Shown one piece after another: positions 35,112 to 43,765 of a DNA stretch of 64,000 nucleotides (the first letter of the stretch is position 1; each line of letters starts with the position of its first letter). Origin of the DNA: JBEKTW01 sp963727845 (lineage in GTDB: Bacteria; Bacteroidota; Ignavibacteria; UBA10030; SZUA-254); the NCBI GenBank assembly GCA_963727845.1, contig CAVSHI010000003.1, forward strand, positions 1,054,001-1,118,000. The letters are read 5' to 3'. Made by a program: the position numbers and the translations under genes. The notes beneath the pieces are model-generated. The model saw only the letters and a program-made list of their open reading frames with translations. It was not told where the DNA came from and did no database searches.

Positions 35112-35192
35112 CTACTTTCACCCTTCGACTCTCCTTCGACTCCCCCTCGCTTCGCTCGGGGTCGCTCAGGATCGCTCAGGGTGACGGGGGAC
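35112..35192. repeat. CTTCGACTC/GCTCAGG-type dispersed repeat
   Basis: The 90 bp between convergent genes consists of CCCTTCGACTCTCCTTCGAC followed by CGCTTCGCTCGGGGTCGCTC and GCTCAGGGTGAC, the complementary form of the repeat family seen at 1381 and 60001. It may act as a bidirectional terminator through its GC-rich inverted segments. Confidence 0.5.
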
Positions 35193-35195
35193 ATG

Positions 35196-37742
35196 TCACT
35201 TCTTCGATTTCCCTTTTTGATTCTTCTTACTGTTTGATTCGGCCGCAGGTTTCGAGTTTTGCTTTTCGTCCTTGGAAGGTGTAACCCTCGAAGGCTCTTC
35301 GATCGTCTCTTCCACATCCTCGGACGGGACTGCCGCAACCGCCGAAATCTTATCGCCGGATTCAAGACGTATCAACCTTACTCCCTGCGTATTCCGCCCA
35401 GCGATGCGGATTTCCTTCGCCGGCTGCCGGATCACCACACCCTGGGCCGTCACAATCACGATGTCGTCGTTATCGAGCACCTCTCTGGTGGCTACCATCT
35501 TCCCGGTTTTGTCCGTCACGCGAAGGGTGATTACCCCTTTCCCGCCGCGGTGGCTCACACGGTACTCGTCGAGCTCGCTGCGCTTCCCGAAACCGTTTTC
35601 AGCGGCCACGAGAACCGTGGTGGTACGATGCTTTACCGCAATTGCGCCGATCACTTTGTCGCCTTTGTTCAGCTTGATCGCCCGCACGCCGAGCGCCGTG
35701 CGCCCGACCTGGCGCGCTTCGTCTTCATGGAAGCGGATCGCCATTCCGTAGTTCGTGCCGATGAGAATATCCTGCGTGCCGTCGGTGAGCTTCACGTCCT
35801 TGACCGAGTCGTTCTTCTGCAGGGTGATCGCTGCGATGCCCGTGCGCCGCACATTTCCGTACTCCGAGAGAGCGGTCTTTTTGATCATGCCCTGCTCGGT
35901 CACCATCGCAATGAAGTGTTTATCGTCGAACTCCTGCACCGGAACGAACGCTTTGATATTTTCGTCCTGCTGTTTCTGGACGAGATTGACGATCGGCTTG
36001 CCACGCGCAGTCCGCCCGGCCTCCGGTATTTCAAATACCTTGAGCCAGTAGCACCGTCCTTCGTCCGTGAAGAGCAGAATGTAATTGTGCGTCGAAGCGA
36101 TGAACATGTGTTCGATGAAATCGTCCTCCTTCGTCGTCGCGCCCATGACGCCCTTCCCGCCGCGCGATTGCCGGCGGTAGCCCGAGACCGGGAATCGCTT
36201 GATGAAACCGCTGTGGCTGATCGTGATGACGACGTCTTCTTCGGCGATCATGTCCTCGACGCTGAATTCTTCAAAATCGTACACGATCTCGGTGCGGCGC
36301 TCGTCGCCGTATTTCTTCTTGACCTCTTCCAGCTCTTCCCGGATGATCTGCATCTGGAGCTTCTTGCTCGCGAGAATGGCTTTGAGCCGTTCGATAAGCT
36401 TGATGGTCTCCTTGTACTCATCTTCCACTTTCTTGCGCTCGAGACCCGTGAGTTTCTGCAGACGCATGTCGAGGATGGCTTTCGCCTGAATTTCCGAGAG
36501 CTTGAACCTCTTCATCAGGCCTTCCTGCGCCGACGGAACATCCTTCGATTTTTTGATGAGCCGGATGATCTCGTCGATGTTGTCAAGCGCGATGATGTAC
36601 CCTTCGAGGATGTGCGCGCGTTTCTCCGCTTCAGCGAGATCGTACTTTGCACGACGGACAACAACTTCATTCCGGTGCTTGAGGAAATGGTCGAGAAGCT
36701 GGCGAAGCGTCAGAACCTGGGGCCTGCCGTCGACCAGCGCCAGCACGATCACGCCGAATGTGGTCTGCAACTGCGTATGTTTGTAGAGATTGTTCAGGAC
36801 GACTTCGGCATTTGAGTCCCGCTTGAGCTCGATGACGATTCTCATCCCGTCGCGGTCGGATTCATCGCGGATGTCGGAGATATCCTCGATTTTCTTGTCG
36901 TGCACGAGATCGGCGGTTTTCTCGATGAGCATTGCTTTGTTGACCTGGTACGGAATTTCCGTGACAACGATGCTCTGCCGGTCGTTCTTACCGGTCTCGA
37001 TGGTTGCCCGACCGCGAATGACGATGCGTCCTCGACCGGTTTTGTAGGCTTCCTTCACTCCGTCGTAACCGTAGATGATCCCGCCGGTCGGGAAATCCGG
37101 CGCCTTGATAATTTTCATCAATTTGTCGTCGGAGAGTCCCGGGTTGTCGATAATGGCAATGCAGCCGTCGATCACTTCGGTCAGGTTGTGCGGTGGAATG
37201 TTGGTGGTCATGCCGACAGCAATACCCGACGACCCGTTCACGAGCAGGTTGGGAATGAGCGCCGGTAATACGGTCGGTTCTTTCAGCGTATCGTCGAAGT
37301 TCGGCGCGAAATTGACCGTGTTCTTATCGAGGTCGCGCAGCATCTCCTCCGCGATGCGGGAAAGTCGCGCTTCGGTATACCTCATGGCGGCCGCTGAATC
37401 GCCGTCGACCGAGCCGAAATTGCCCTGCCCGTCAACGAGAGGATACCGCAGTGAGAACTCCTGCGCCATGCGGACCATCGTGTCGTACACAGCGGTATCG
37501 CCGTGGGGGTGGTACTTGCCGAGGACTTCGCCGACGATGCGCGCGCTTTTCTTGTACGCCCGGTTGCTCGCAAGCCCGAGGTCCTGCATGCCGTACAGGA
37601 CGCGGCGATGAACCGGTTTCAAGCCGTCCCGTACATCCGGCAGCGCGCGAGAGACGATGACGCTCATCGCGTAGTCGATGTACGAGCCCTTCATTTCATC
37701 TTCAATATCAACGGGTACTATTTTTTCGCTTGTCGTTGCCAT
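35196..37742 (-). CDS. gyrA: DNA gyrase subunit A
   Basis: Catalytic breakage-reunion subunit of DNA gyrase, 848 residues. The numbering matches E. coli in the quinolone region: HPHGDTAVYD with Thr83 where E. coli has Ser83 and Asp87 conserved. The catalytic Tyr122 lies in AAMRYTEARLS. The C-terminal beta-pinwheel has the GyrA box variant QSRGGKG that distinguishes gyrase from topoisomerase IV. The tail is Lys/Ser-rich. The start ATG lies 12 bases after heptad repeat E. gyrB is upstream on the same strand but separated by a two-gene insertion. Confidence 0.97.
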   Translation of the reverse strand: MATTSEKIVPVDIEDEMKGSYIDYAMSVIVSRALPDVRDGLKPVHRRVLYGMQDLGLASNRAYKKSARIVGEVLGKYHPHGDTAVYDTMVRMAQEFSLRYPLVDGQGNFGSVDGDSAAAMRYTEARLSRIAEEMLRDLDKNTVNFAPNFDDTLKEPTVLPALIPNLLVNGSSGIAVGMTTNIPPHNLTEVIDGCIAIIDNPGLSDDKLMKIIKAPDFPTGGIIYGYDGVKEAYKTGRGRIVIRGRATIETGKNDRQSIVVTEIPYQVNKAMLIEKTADLVHDKKIEDISDIRDESDRDGMRIVIELKRDSNAEVVLNNLYKHTQLQTTFGVIVLALVDGRPQVLTLRQLLDHFLKHRNEVVVRRAKYDLAEAEKRAHILEGYIIALDNIDEIIRLIKKSKDVPSAQEGLMKRFKLSEIQAKAILDMRLQKLTGLERKKVEDEYKETIKLIERLKAILASKKLQMQIIREELEEVKKKYGDERRTEIVYDFEEFSVEDMIAEEDVVITISHSGFIKRFPVSGYRRQSRGGKGVMGATTKEDDFIEHMFIASTHNYILLFTDEGRCYWLKVFEIPEAGRTARGKPIVNLVQKQQDENIKAFVPVQEFDDKHFIAMVTEQGMIKKTALSEYGNVRRTGIAAITLQKNDSVKDVKLTDGTQDILIGTNYGMAIRFHEDEARQVGRTALGVRAIKLNKGDKVIGAIAVKHRTTTVLVAAENGFGKRSELDEYRVSHRGGKGVITLRVTDKTGKMVATREVLDNDDIVIVTAQGVVIRQPAKEIRIAGRNTQGVRLIRLESGDKISAVAAVPSEDVEETIEEPSRVTPSKDEKQNSKPAAESNSKKNQKGKSKK

Positions 37743-37754
37743 GGGGGGTCACAT

Positions 37755-37831
37755 CCTGGGTACTTTGCTGTTAGTTCCTGGTACTTAGTTCTTTGTTCTT
37801 TGTTACTTGTTACTGGTCATTTGTCATTGGT
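37755..37831 (-). repeat. heptad repeat locus E
   Basis: Eleven consecutive 7-nt units in exact register on the minus strand (ACCAATG, ACAAATG, ACAAGTA, ACAAAGA, ACTAAGT, ACCAGGA and others) end 12 bases before the gyrA start. The last codons of the upstream nucleotidyltransferase gene (to 37817) are encoded by the first two units. Confidence 0.85.
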
Positions 37832-38287
37832 GCCTGGTTTTTTCTTCGCATGTCTTTGGATCTCACGGAGCATTTTAACATCCAGCATATCTTGCTCGCG
37901 GCCCGCAGCTTTTTTCATCTTGATGAGATCCTTCAGCGAAGGGACAAAGACGTTCATACCTTTAATGTTCGTCTTTACACGTTTTGTCCATGCCTCTTGG
38001 AACGAGGATCCGGCGACAAATGGATGGATGTCCGTTCGAAGGACATACTGCTGTATCAAAACCTTTTTCTTTAAGAAGACAGAAACGTCGACATCATTCA
38101 CAATTTCATATCCGACATCTTTGAGCGCCTGTTTCGTTTTCAGCGCGTTCTTCTCTGTCGGTTCGATAAAAATGTCTACGTCTTTTGTCATGCGTTCCAG
38201 TCCGTACGCCGGCAATGCCCATCCTCCAATGACCAGGAACCTGACCTTATGGTCGAGTAATGATTTTAGGAGTTGTCGAATATCCAT
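37817..38287 (-). CDS. nucleotidyltransferase (AbiEii/DUF6036-like)
   Basis: A 156-residue protein of the nucleotidyltransferase fold. FLVIGGWALPAYGLERMTKDVDIFI at about 17-41 has the GG(W)A lead and the two-Asp metal motif (KDVDIF) of this fold; a third acidic site is expected near VSVF/VLRTDIHPF. C-terminal VPSLKDLIKMKKAAGREQDMLDVKML is the family's helical end with the LKD...KxxAGR...KD pattern. Members are toxin-like or abortive-infection-like enzymes. It overlaps the small upstream gene by 41 bp, and the two are wedged between gyrB and gyrA. The last five residues come from repeat DNA. Confidence 0.78.
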   Translation of the reverse strand: MDIRQLLKSLLDHKVRFLVIGGWALPAYGLERMTKDVDIFIEPTEKNALKTKQALKDVGYEIVNDVDVSVFLKKKVLIQQYVLRTDIHPFVAGSSFQEAWTKRVKTNIKGMNVFVPSLKDLIKMKKAAGREQDMLDVKMLREIQRHAKKKPGTNDK

Positions 38288-38459
38288 GTTGCACCATCAG
38301 CTCCAGACCATCTTTCACAAGACGGTCCATGATTTCGTATCTCTCGGAAGACGTAAGCGAAAGTTGAAACTGTATCTCAAATTCCAGCTCCTTCTTCGGA
38401 TCGTCCTTCTCAAGTATCAATATTTGTGTGGTTCGTCTCTTCTTCATGCCATTTTTCAT
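38247..38459 (-). CDS. small partner protein of the nucleotidyltransferase
   Basis: A 70-residue basic-acidic protein (KKRRTTQILILEKDDPKKELEFEIQFQ, then SLTSSERYEIMDRLVKDGLEL) ending KIITRP. Small proteins of this look commonly precede DUF6036-type nucleotidyltransferases, which suggests an antitoxin or structural partner; this is recalled pattern, not a search result. The ATG at 38459 or 38447 can serve. Its 41-bp overlap with the next gene implies coupled translation. Confidence 0.62.
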   Translation of the reverse strand: MKNGMKKRRTTQILILEKDDPKKELEFEIQFQLSLTSSERYEIMDRLVKDGLELMVQHGYSTTPKIITRP

Positions 38460-38695
38460 ATACTCAACTACTCATGCTCTCAGCATCTCAATGTCTTAGC
38501 TACTTCCTCTTCGGGCTTTTAGCCTTTGGCCTTTGGCTATAGGCTAACAATTGAAAATTCAAAAGTTGACCGCTGATACCCGGTGATAAAAGATGATGAC
38601 TGTTATGAAAGCTTGTCTAAAAATCTCATAATCTCATTTTTGTAATTACCCGTCTTTCTCATCTTCTCAACTACTCAACTATTTAACTGCATCCC
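38460..38695 (-). repeat. composite repeat locus F
   Basis: Between the gyrB stop and the small gene, the minus strand reads 8-nt-period AGTTGAGT units, then a roughly 105-bp block (38653 to 38548) clearly related to 21813-21917 (shared ATAAAAGATGATG and GTAATTACCCG). Then come heptads GCCTATA, GCCAAAG, GCCAAAG, GCTAAAA, GCCCGAA, then 8-nt units again to the start codon. No gene. Confidence 0.8.
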
Positions 38696-40780
38696 TTACA
38701 CATCCAGATTTCTCACATACTTTGCGTTCTTCTCGATAAACTCACGGCGCGGCTCGACTTCGTCGCCCATGAGAATGGAAAACGTCCGGTCGGCATCCGC
38801 GGCATTCTCGATCGTCACCTGGAGAATCGTGCGCGTTTCCGGATTCATCGTCGTACTCCAGAGCTGTTCGGGGTTCATTTCTCCGAGTCCTTTGAACCGT
38901 GAGATCACGAATCCGTCGGGGCTGACGACTGCTCCCTCTTCAACCTCCGTTACCGTTTCAGCGGCTTCTTTTCCCTTCGTCTTCCCGGCATCCTTGGTCT
39001 TGTCGCTTTTCATTCGCCTGATCACCTGGTCGCGCTCTTCCTCATCGTAGGCATAAAATTCCTGCTTCCCCTTCTTCACCTTGTACAGCGGTGGTTGGGC
39101 GATATATACATGACCCAGTTCGATGAGTTCCTTCATGTACCGGAAGAAAAGCGTGAGCAGAAGCGTGCGGATATGCGAGCCGTCGACGTCCGCGTCGCAC
39201 ATAATGATGATTTTTCCATAGCGTGTTTTTGAGGCGTCGAACTCCTCTCCCACGCCCGAACCGATGGCGGTAAAAATGCACCGGATTTCTTCGTTCTCGA
39301 GCATCTTGTGCAGGCGGGCTTTTTCAACGTTAAGAATTTTCCCTTTCATCGGAAGGATCGCCTGGAAACGCCTGTCGCGGCCCTGCTTCGCGCTTCCACC
39401 GGCAGAATCCCCCTCAACGAGATACAACTCGCAATGTTCGGGATCATCGATGGAGCAATCGGCCAGTTTGCCAGGCAGACTGGACGATTCGAGCGCGCTT
39501 TTACGCCGGGTGAGGTCCCTGGCTTTGCGGGCGGCCTCGCGGGCTTCCGCCGCCCTCAGGCATTTGTCGATTATGCGCCGGGCATCGGTAGGATTTTCTT
39601 CCAGCCATGACGCGAGGTGTTCGCCGACGACCGTTTCGACAATACTCTTGATCTCGCTGTTGCCGAGCTTCGTCTTCGTCTGACCTTCAAATTGCGGCTC
39701 GGGAACTTTCACGCTCAGGACCGCGGTCAGGCCTTCCCGGAAATCGTCTCCCGTCAGTTGAACGCCGCCTTCCTTCACAAGATTATTTTTTGCGGCATAG
39801 CTGTTGAGCGAGCGTGTCAGCGAGGTGCGGAATCCGACGAGGTGCGTTCCACCTTCCAGCGTATTAATGTTATTGACATATGTGAAAACGTTTTCATTGT
39901 ACTGGTCGTTGTACTGGAGCGCGGCTTCGACTTCCACCGCCCTGCCGGCTTCGTCTTTGTCCTGACCTTTCGCGTAGAACGTTTTCCGCATGATGGACGG
40001 CCGCGTGGCATCGATATATTTCACGAACTCCACCAGGCCGCCCTTGAAGTGAAATTCCTCTTCCTGTTCCTCTCCTTTGCGCAAATCCACGATGCGAAGT
40101 ATCACGTCGGGATTTAAGAACGCAAGCTCACGAAGGCGTTCGGCAATTGTCTCGAACTTGAAAACGCGGTTCTTGAAAATCGTGGCATCGGGCAGGAAGG
40201 TGACTTTTGTTCCCGTTTTAGCGTCCTTTGTCTTCCCGACAGTTTTGACTTCTTCCTTGGGTTTTCCCCGGAAGTATTTCTGGAACCAGATCTTCCCCTC
40301 GCGGTAGACCTCCACTTCCAGCCATTCCGAAAGTGCGTTCACAACCGAGACGCCGACACCGTGAAGCCCTCCCGATACCTTGTACGTATTCTTATCGAAC
40401 TTGCCTCCGGCGTGGAGCACCGTCATGACAACTTCCAGGGCAGATCGCTTCTCTTCGGGATGAATTCCGGTCGGTATGCCGCGGCCGTCATCAAGCACGC
40501 TGACGGAACCATCCTGATTGATGGAGGCATCGATCCGGTGCGCGAATCCGGCAAGCGCTTCGTCGATCGAGTTGTCCACGACTTCGTAGACAAGGTGATG
40601 AAGGCCTCGCACCGAAACGTCGCCGATATACATCGCAGGACGCTGCCTGACCGGCTCAAGGCCTTTCAGTACAGTGATGTCGTTTGCCGTGTACTCGCCG
40701 TCAGCCTTCTTTTTCTTCTTCAGAAGTTCCTCTTTTTCAAGGCTACGTTCTTTTGATTCTTTATCAATGGTCTTTGGCAT
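38696..40780 (-). CDS. gyrB: DNA gyrase subunit B
   Basis: ATPase subunit of gyrase, 694 residues. GHKL ATPase elements: EVVDNSIDEALAG, DDGRGIPTGIHPEE and GGLHGVGVSVVNALS. The TOPRIM domain has EGDSAGGSAKQGRDR, PMKGKILNVEKA and CDADVDGSHIRTL. IMGDEVEPRREFIEKNA closes the protein. A Lys/Glu-rich insertion lies near residues 600-630. It is 9 bp from the DUF721 gene, in the dnaA-dnaN-recF-DUF721-gyrB line. Confidence 0.97.
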   Translation of the reverse strand: MPKTIDKESKERSLEKEELLKKKKKADGEYTANDITVLKGLEPVRQRPAMYIGDVSVRGLHHLVYEVVDNSIDEALAGFAHRIDASINQDGSVSVLDDGRGIPTGIHPEEKRSALEVVMTVLHAGGKFDKNTYKVSGGLHGVGVSVVNALSEWLEVEVYREGKIWFQKYFRGKPKEEVKTVGKTKDAKTGTKVTFLPDATIFKNRVFKFETIAERLRELAFLNPDVILRIVDLRKGEEQEEEFHFKGGLVEFVKYIDATRPSIMRKTFYAKGQDKDEAGRAVEVEAALQYNDQYNENVFTYVNNINTLEGGTHLVGFRTSLTRSLNSYAAKNNLVKEGGVQLTGDDFREGLTAVLSVKVPEPQFEGQTKTKLGNSEIKSIVETVVGEHLASWLEENPTDARRIIDKCLRAAEAREAARKARDLTRRKSALESSSLPGKLADCSIDDPEHCELYLVEGDSAGGSAKQGRDRRFQAILPMKGKILNVEKARLHKMLENEEIRCIFTAIGSGVGEEFDASKTRYGKIIIMCDADVDGSHIRTLLLTLFFRYMKELIELGHVYIAQPPLYKVKKGKQEFYAYDEEERDQVIRRMKSDKTKDAGKTKGKEAAETVTEVEEGAVVSPDGFVISRFKGLGEMNPEQLWSTTMNPETRTILQVTIENAADADRTFSILMGDEVEPRREFIEKNAKYVRNLDV

Positions 40781-40789
40781 GCCTTCTCG

Positions 40790-41080
40790 TTATCGAAAAA
40801 TAATATCGTTCACAATTTCCTGGTTCATCGCTTTGTTGATCTTGGCAATGATCTCTTTCTTCAAAAAAGTCAGCTCGTTGCGCCACGTCGAGCGTGTGAC
40901 CCGCACGATGAGTTTCCCCCGGTCGATGCGCTCCGGGTTCGTCACGCTGGAAATATGATCGCCGACGATCGAGCTCCAGCGGTCGAGCACTTCGTACTGC
41001 CGCACGCGGGCGCTCAGTCCCAGCTGATCGAGAGCGGCACTGATCGAGAGATCCAGCTGTTTCGGCTTTGATGACCTCAT
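40790..41080 (-). CDS. DUF721 (DciA-like) protein
   Basis: A 96-residue DUF721 protein: LDRWSSIVGDHISSVTNPERIDRGKLIVRVTRSTWRNELTFLKKEI matches the family core. Members include DciA, a loader of the replicative helicase in bacteria without DnaC/DnaI. Its place between recF (4-bp overlap) and gyrB supports a replication role; helicase loading itself is inferred. Confidence 0.85.
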   Translation of the reverse strand: MRSSKPKQLDLSISAALDQLGLSARVRQYEVLDRWSSIVGDHISSVTNPERIDRGKLIVRVTRSTWRNELTFLKKEIIAKINKAMNQEIVNDIIFR

Positions 41081-42225
41081 GATACGGCGACGGGGTTTTG
41101 AGATACCCGGGCTCCGGCACTGATGAAAAATTTCCTGTTCCGGCCGTTGAAATTGATGACATTCCCTATCGTTTGCAGACCCGTCGATGTGATGAAGGTC
41201 TGGCTGATATCGCCGACGAAATTCAACAACCTCCCGGACCGGTGCTCGTCCAGTTCGCTGAAGATATCGTCAAGGAGCATGAGCGGAGTTTCGTTGCAGC
41301 GCTCCTTCAGGTAAAAAAATTCGGCCAGTTTCAGCGCGACGAGAAAAGTCTTGTGCTGTCCCTGCGACGCAAATTTCCGCAGATCCTGTCCGTTGATCTT
41401 GCACGCAAATTCATCGCGGTGGGGACCGACAAGCGTCGTGCCGATTTGCCGTTCCTCGGCGCTTCTTTCTCCCAGCGAGAGCCGGAGCAGATTTTGAAAC
41501 TCCACATCCGTCGCCGTTTCTTCCGCCGAGACGGCGGGGAGGTACTCCATTGAAGGCTTTTCGCCTGCGTCGACAAGCCGGTCATACGCCGATTGCACGT
41601 ACGACTGAAATTCCTGCACAAACGTTTTCCGGCGATGCATCAGCGTGCCGCCGAGGGAAATGAGCTGCTCGCTCCACGGATCGAGTGTTGCCGAGACATC
41701 CCTTCCCGACATTTTCGCATCGAAGAGAATTCGGTTTCGCTGCTTGAGTGTGTGACGGTACTCAAGCAATGTTTTAAAGTAGGATTCATTCGATTGAGAA
41801 ATAACGAGGTCCACAAATTTTCGCCGGTCGGCCGGGCTTCCCATGGTGATCGGTGCGTGCTCGGGCGAACAGACGACGACGGGAAACTTACCGATCACGG
41901 AAGAGAACGGCTCAATCGAGCGCCTATTGATGAAATATGCCTTCCGCGGAACCTGTTTGTCATAAACAACCCGCACACGGTTTTCCGCCGCGCTGTCGGA
42001 AACGAGCGCGCCTTCAATCTCAAACATTGTTTCTTCAAAATTCAGCACCACGGCGTCGGTGCTCGCGTAAAAGCTCTTCGTCAGGCAGAGGTAGGAAATC
42101 GCTTCGATGATATTCGTTTTTCCCCGACCATTGTCGCCAAGCAGCACATTGGTGCCCGGACCAAACTCGAACGACAATTGAAGATGGTTTCGAAAATTCT
42201 GTAATCTGAGACTCGCTAAACGCAT
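41077..42225 (-). CDS. recF: DNA replication and repair protein RecF
   Basis: SMC-like ATPase of gap repair that helps load RecA. The 382-residue protein has the P-loop GDNGRGKTNI at 30-39 after LRLQNFRNH, the signature region ASQGQHKTFLVALKLAE and the Walker B LMLLDDIFSELD. Its ATG overlaps nothing upstream and lies 13 bp after dnaN; its stop overlaps the DUF721 start. Confidence 0.95.
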   Translation of the reverse strand: MRLASLRLQNFRNHLQLSFEFGPGTNVLLGDNGRGKTNIIEAISYLCLTKSFYASTDAVVLNFEETMFEIEGALVSDSAAENRVRVVYDKQVPRKAYFINRRSIEPFSSVIGKFPVVVCSPEHAPITMGSPADRRKFVDLVISQSNESYFKTLLEYRHTLKQRNRILFDAKMSGRDVSATLDPWSEQLISLGGTLMHRRKTFVQEFQSYVQSAYDRLVDAGEKPSMEYLPAVSAEETATDVEFQNLLRLSLGERSAEERQIGTTLVGPHRDEFACKINGQDLRKFASQGQHKTFLVALKLAEFFYLKERCNETPLMLLDDIFSELDEHRSGRLLNFVGDISQTFITSTGLQTIGNVINFNGRNRKFFISAGARVSQNPVAVS

Positions 42226-42238
42226 TTACTGCGTCGGC

Positions 42239-43354
42239 TCATGCATTCAAACGCACCGGCATCACCAGCATCAGCAGGTCTTCGCCGGCTCGTTGTTCCG
42301 CCGGTTTCACAATTGCCGCACGCGAAGGGGAACTCAGCATGAAGACGACCTCGTTCGTGTCCAGGTGTGAGAGAATATCCATGACATACTGAGAATTGAA
42401 TCCGATTTCCATCGACTCGGACGTGTATTCGCACTTTAGCGTCTCCTTCGCCTCGCTTCCAAAGTCGATATCCTCGGCGGAGATGGCAACCGAGTTCTTG
42501 TTCAGCGAGAACCTGACGAGATGGGTGGTCGAGCTCGCGTACAGCGCGGTTCTCCGCACGGAGGAGAGCAATTCGTTCTTATCGACAATCAGCTTTCTGT
42601 CGTTTTCCAGCGGAAGAACGCTTTCGTAGTTTGGATACTTCTCGTCGATCATTCGTGACACGAGCGTGATGTCCCCCAGGTTGAATTTCACCTGGCTTTC
42701 ATTCATAGAAATTTTTCCCGGTGTTTCTTCTATACATTTCACAACCAGGTTGAGCGCTTTTGCCGGGATGATAATATCCTTTTCAACATTCTTCGCCGAA
42801 AAAGTTGAATTCGTGAATTTCACCAGCCGGTGTCCATCGGTAGCCACGGCTCGAATTTCCTTGGCCTTCAGCTGAAACAAGATTCCCGTCATTGCCGGCC
42901 GCAGCTCATCCGTGCTGGCCGCAAAGGCGGTCTTATTAATCAACCGTCGCAATGTTTCGTTATCGATTTGCAGCTCTTCGTGTTCCTTGAAAACCGGAAC
43001 GGACGGATAGTTCTCACTTGATTCCCCTGTAACCCTGTACACACCGCTGTCTGTTTTCATTTCAATCTTGTTCGAGCCCGAATCTCCGGATAAAACTATC
43101 GTCGTTTCCGGGAGAGCGCGAATCGTTTCCATCAGACGTTTCGCGGGAATCGCGATTGTCCCGTCCTCGGAACCCTTCACCTGTATTTTCACAGAAGCAA
43201 AAATTTCCAGATCGCTCGCCGTAACGGTCAGCTCTCCGCCGGATAATTCGAGAAGGAAATTTTCCAGAATAGGCAGTGTTGATTTTGAGGGAATAACCCC
43301 GCTGATATTGCCCAGACTTTTTTGTAATTCATGACTTGAAACAGAAAGCTTCAT
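42239..43354 (-). CDS. dnaN: DNA polymerase III beta subunit (sliding clamp)
   Basis: The processivity clamp, 371 residues in three related domains. Segments typical of the family: LPILENFLLELSGGELTVTASDLEI, TIAIPAKRLMETIRALPE, FAASTDELRPAMTGILFQL, ATDGHRLVKF and the C-terminal VMPVRLNA. GGAG (about 43362-43365) precedes the ATG. It follows dnaA after a 411-bp AT-rich gap. Confidence 0.97.
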   Translation of the reverse strand: MKLSVSSHELQKSLGNISGVIPSKSTLPILENFLLELSGGELTVTASDLEIFASVKIQVKGSEDGTIAIPAKRLMETIRALPETTIVLSGDSGSNKIEMKTDSGVYRVTGESSENYPSVPVFKEHEELQIDNETLRRLINKTAFAASTDELRPAMTGILFQLKAKEIRAVATDGHRLVKFTNSTFSAKNVEKDIIIPAKALNLVVKCIEETPGKISMNESQVKFNLGDITLVSRMIDEKYPNYESVLPLENDRKLIVDKNELLSSVRRTALYASSTTHLVRFSLNKNSVAISAEDIDFGSEAKETLKCEYTSESMEIGFNSQYVMDILSHLDTNEVVFMLSSPSRAAIVKPAEQRAGEDLLMLVMPVRLNA

Positions 43355-43765
43355 TGTAAACTCCTTAGCGGAAAAGTGAAATCACGAGAGTTTTTGGTGA
43401 CTTAATGTACTGAATTTTCCGAATATTTTCAATGTCCCGTATGGTCTAACCCTCATGTTTTTCAATATTTTATAACTGTTATTTGTTTGTAAAAAGGTTA
43501 TTAATTATAAGCCCTGTGTATATGTTGAAAAGTGGTCTGTACCGCCTAACCGGAGGTCTTTATGGTATAAAGCCGGCATTACCAATGTGAAGATCGCGGG
43601 GAAATGTCAAAGTTTTATGAACAACAAACCCAATCAATACTCCTTTGCTGGGAAAGACAGTTGTTTTCAACATCGAACCAACCGCCATTCACATCTTATG
43701 AACAGACCGAAGAAAATAAAAATAATGGAACAACGGTTTATAAAAAACCCATCAATGAAAGAAAA
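43355..43765. other. AT-rich gap between dnaA and dnaN
   Basis: This 411-bp stretch has no convincing gene. It is AT-rich (for example TATTTTATAACTGTTATTTG near 43470) and has near-matches to the DnaA box: TTATGAACA at 43615-43623 and 43696-43704, and CCATTCACA at 43685-43693. It probably carries the dnaN promoter and may be part of the origin. Confidence 0.45.
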
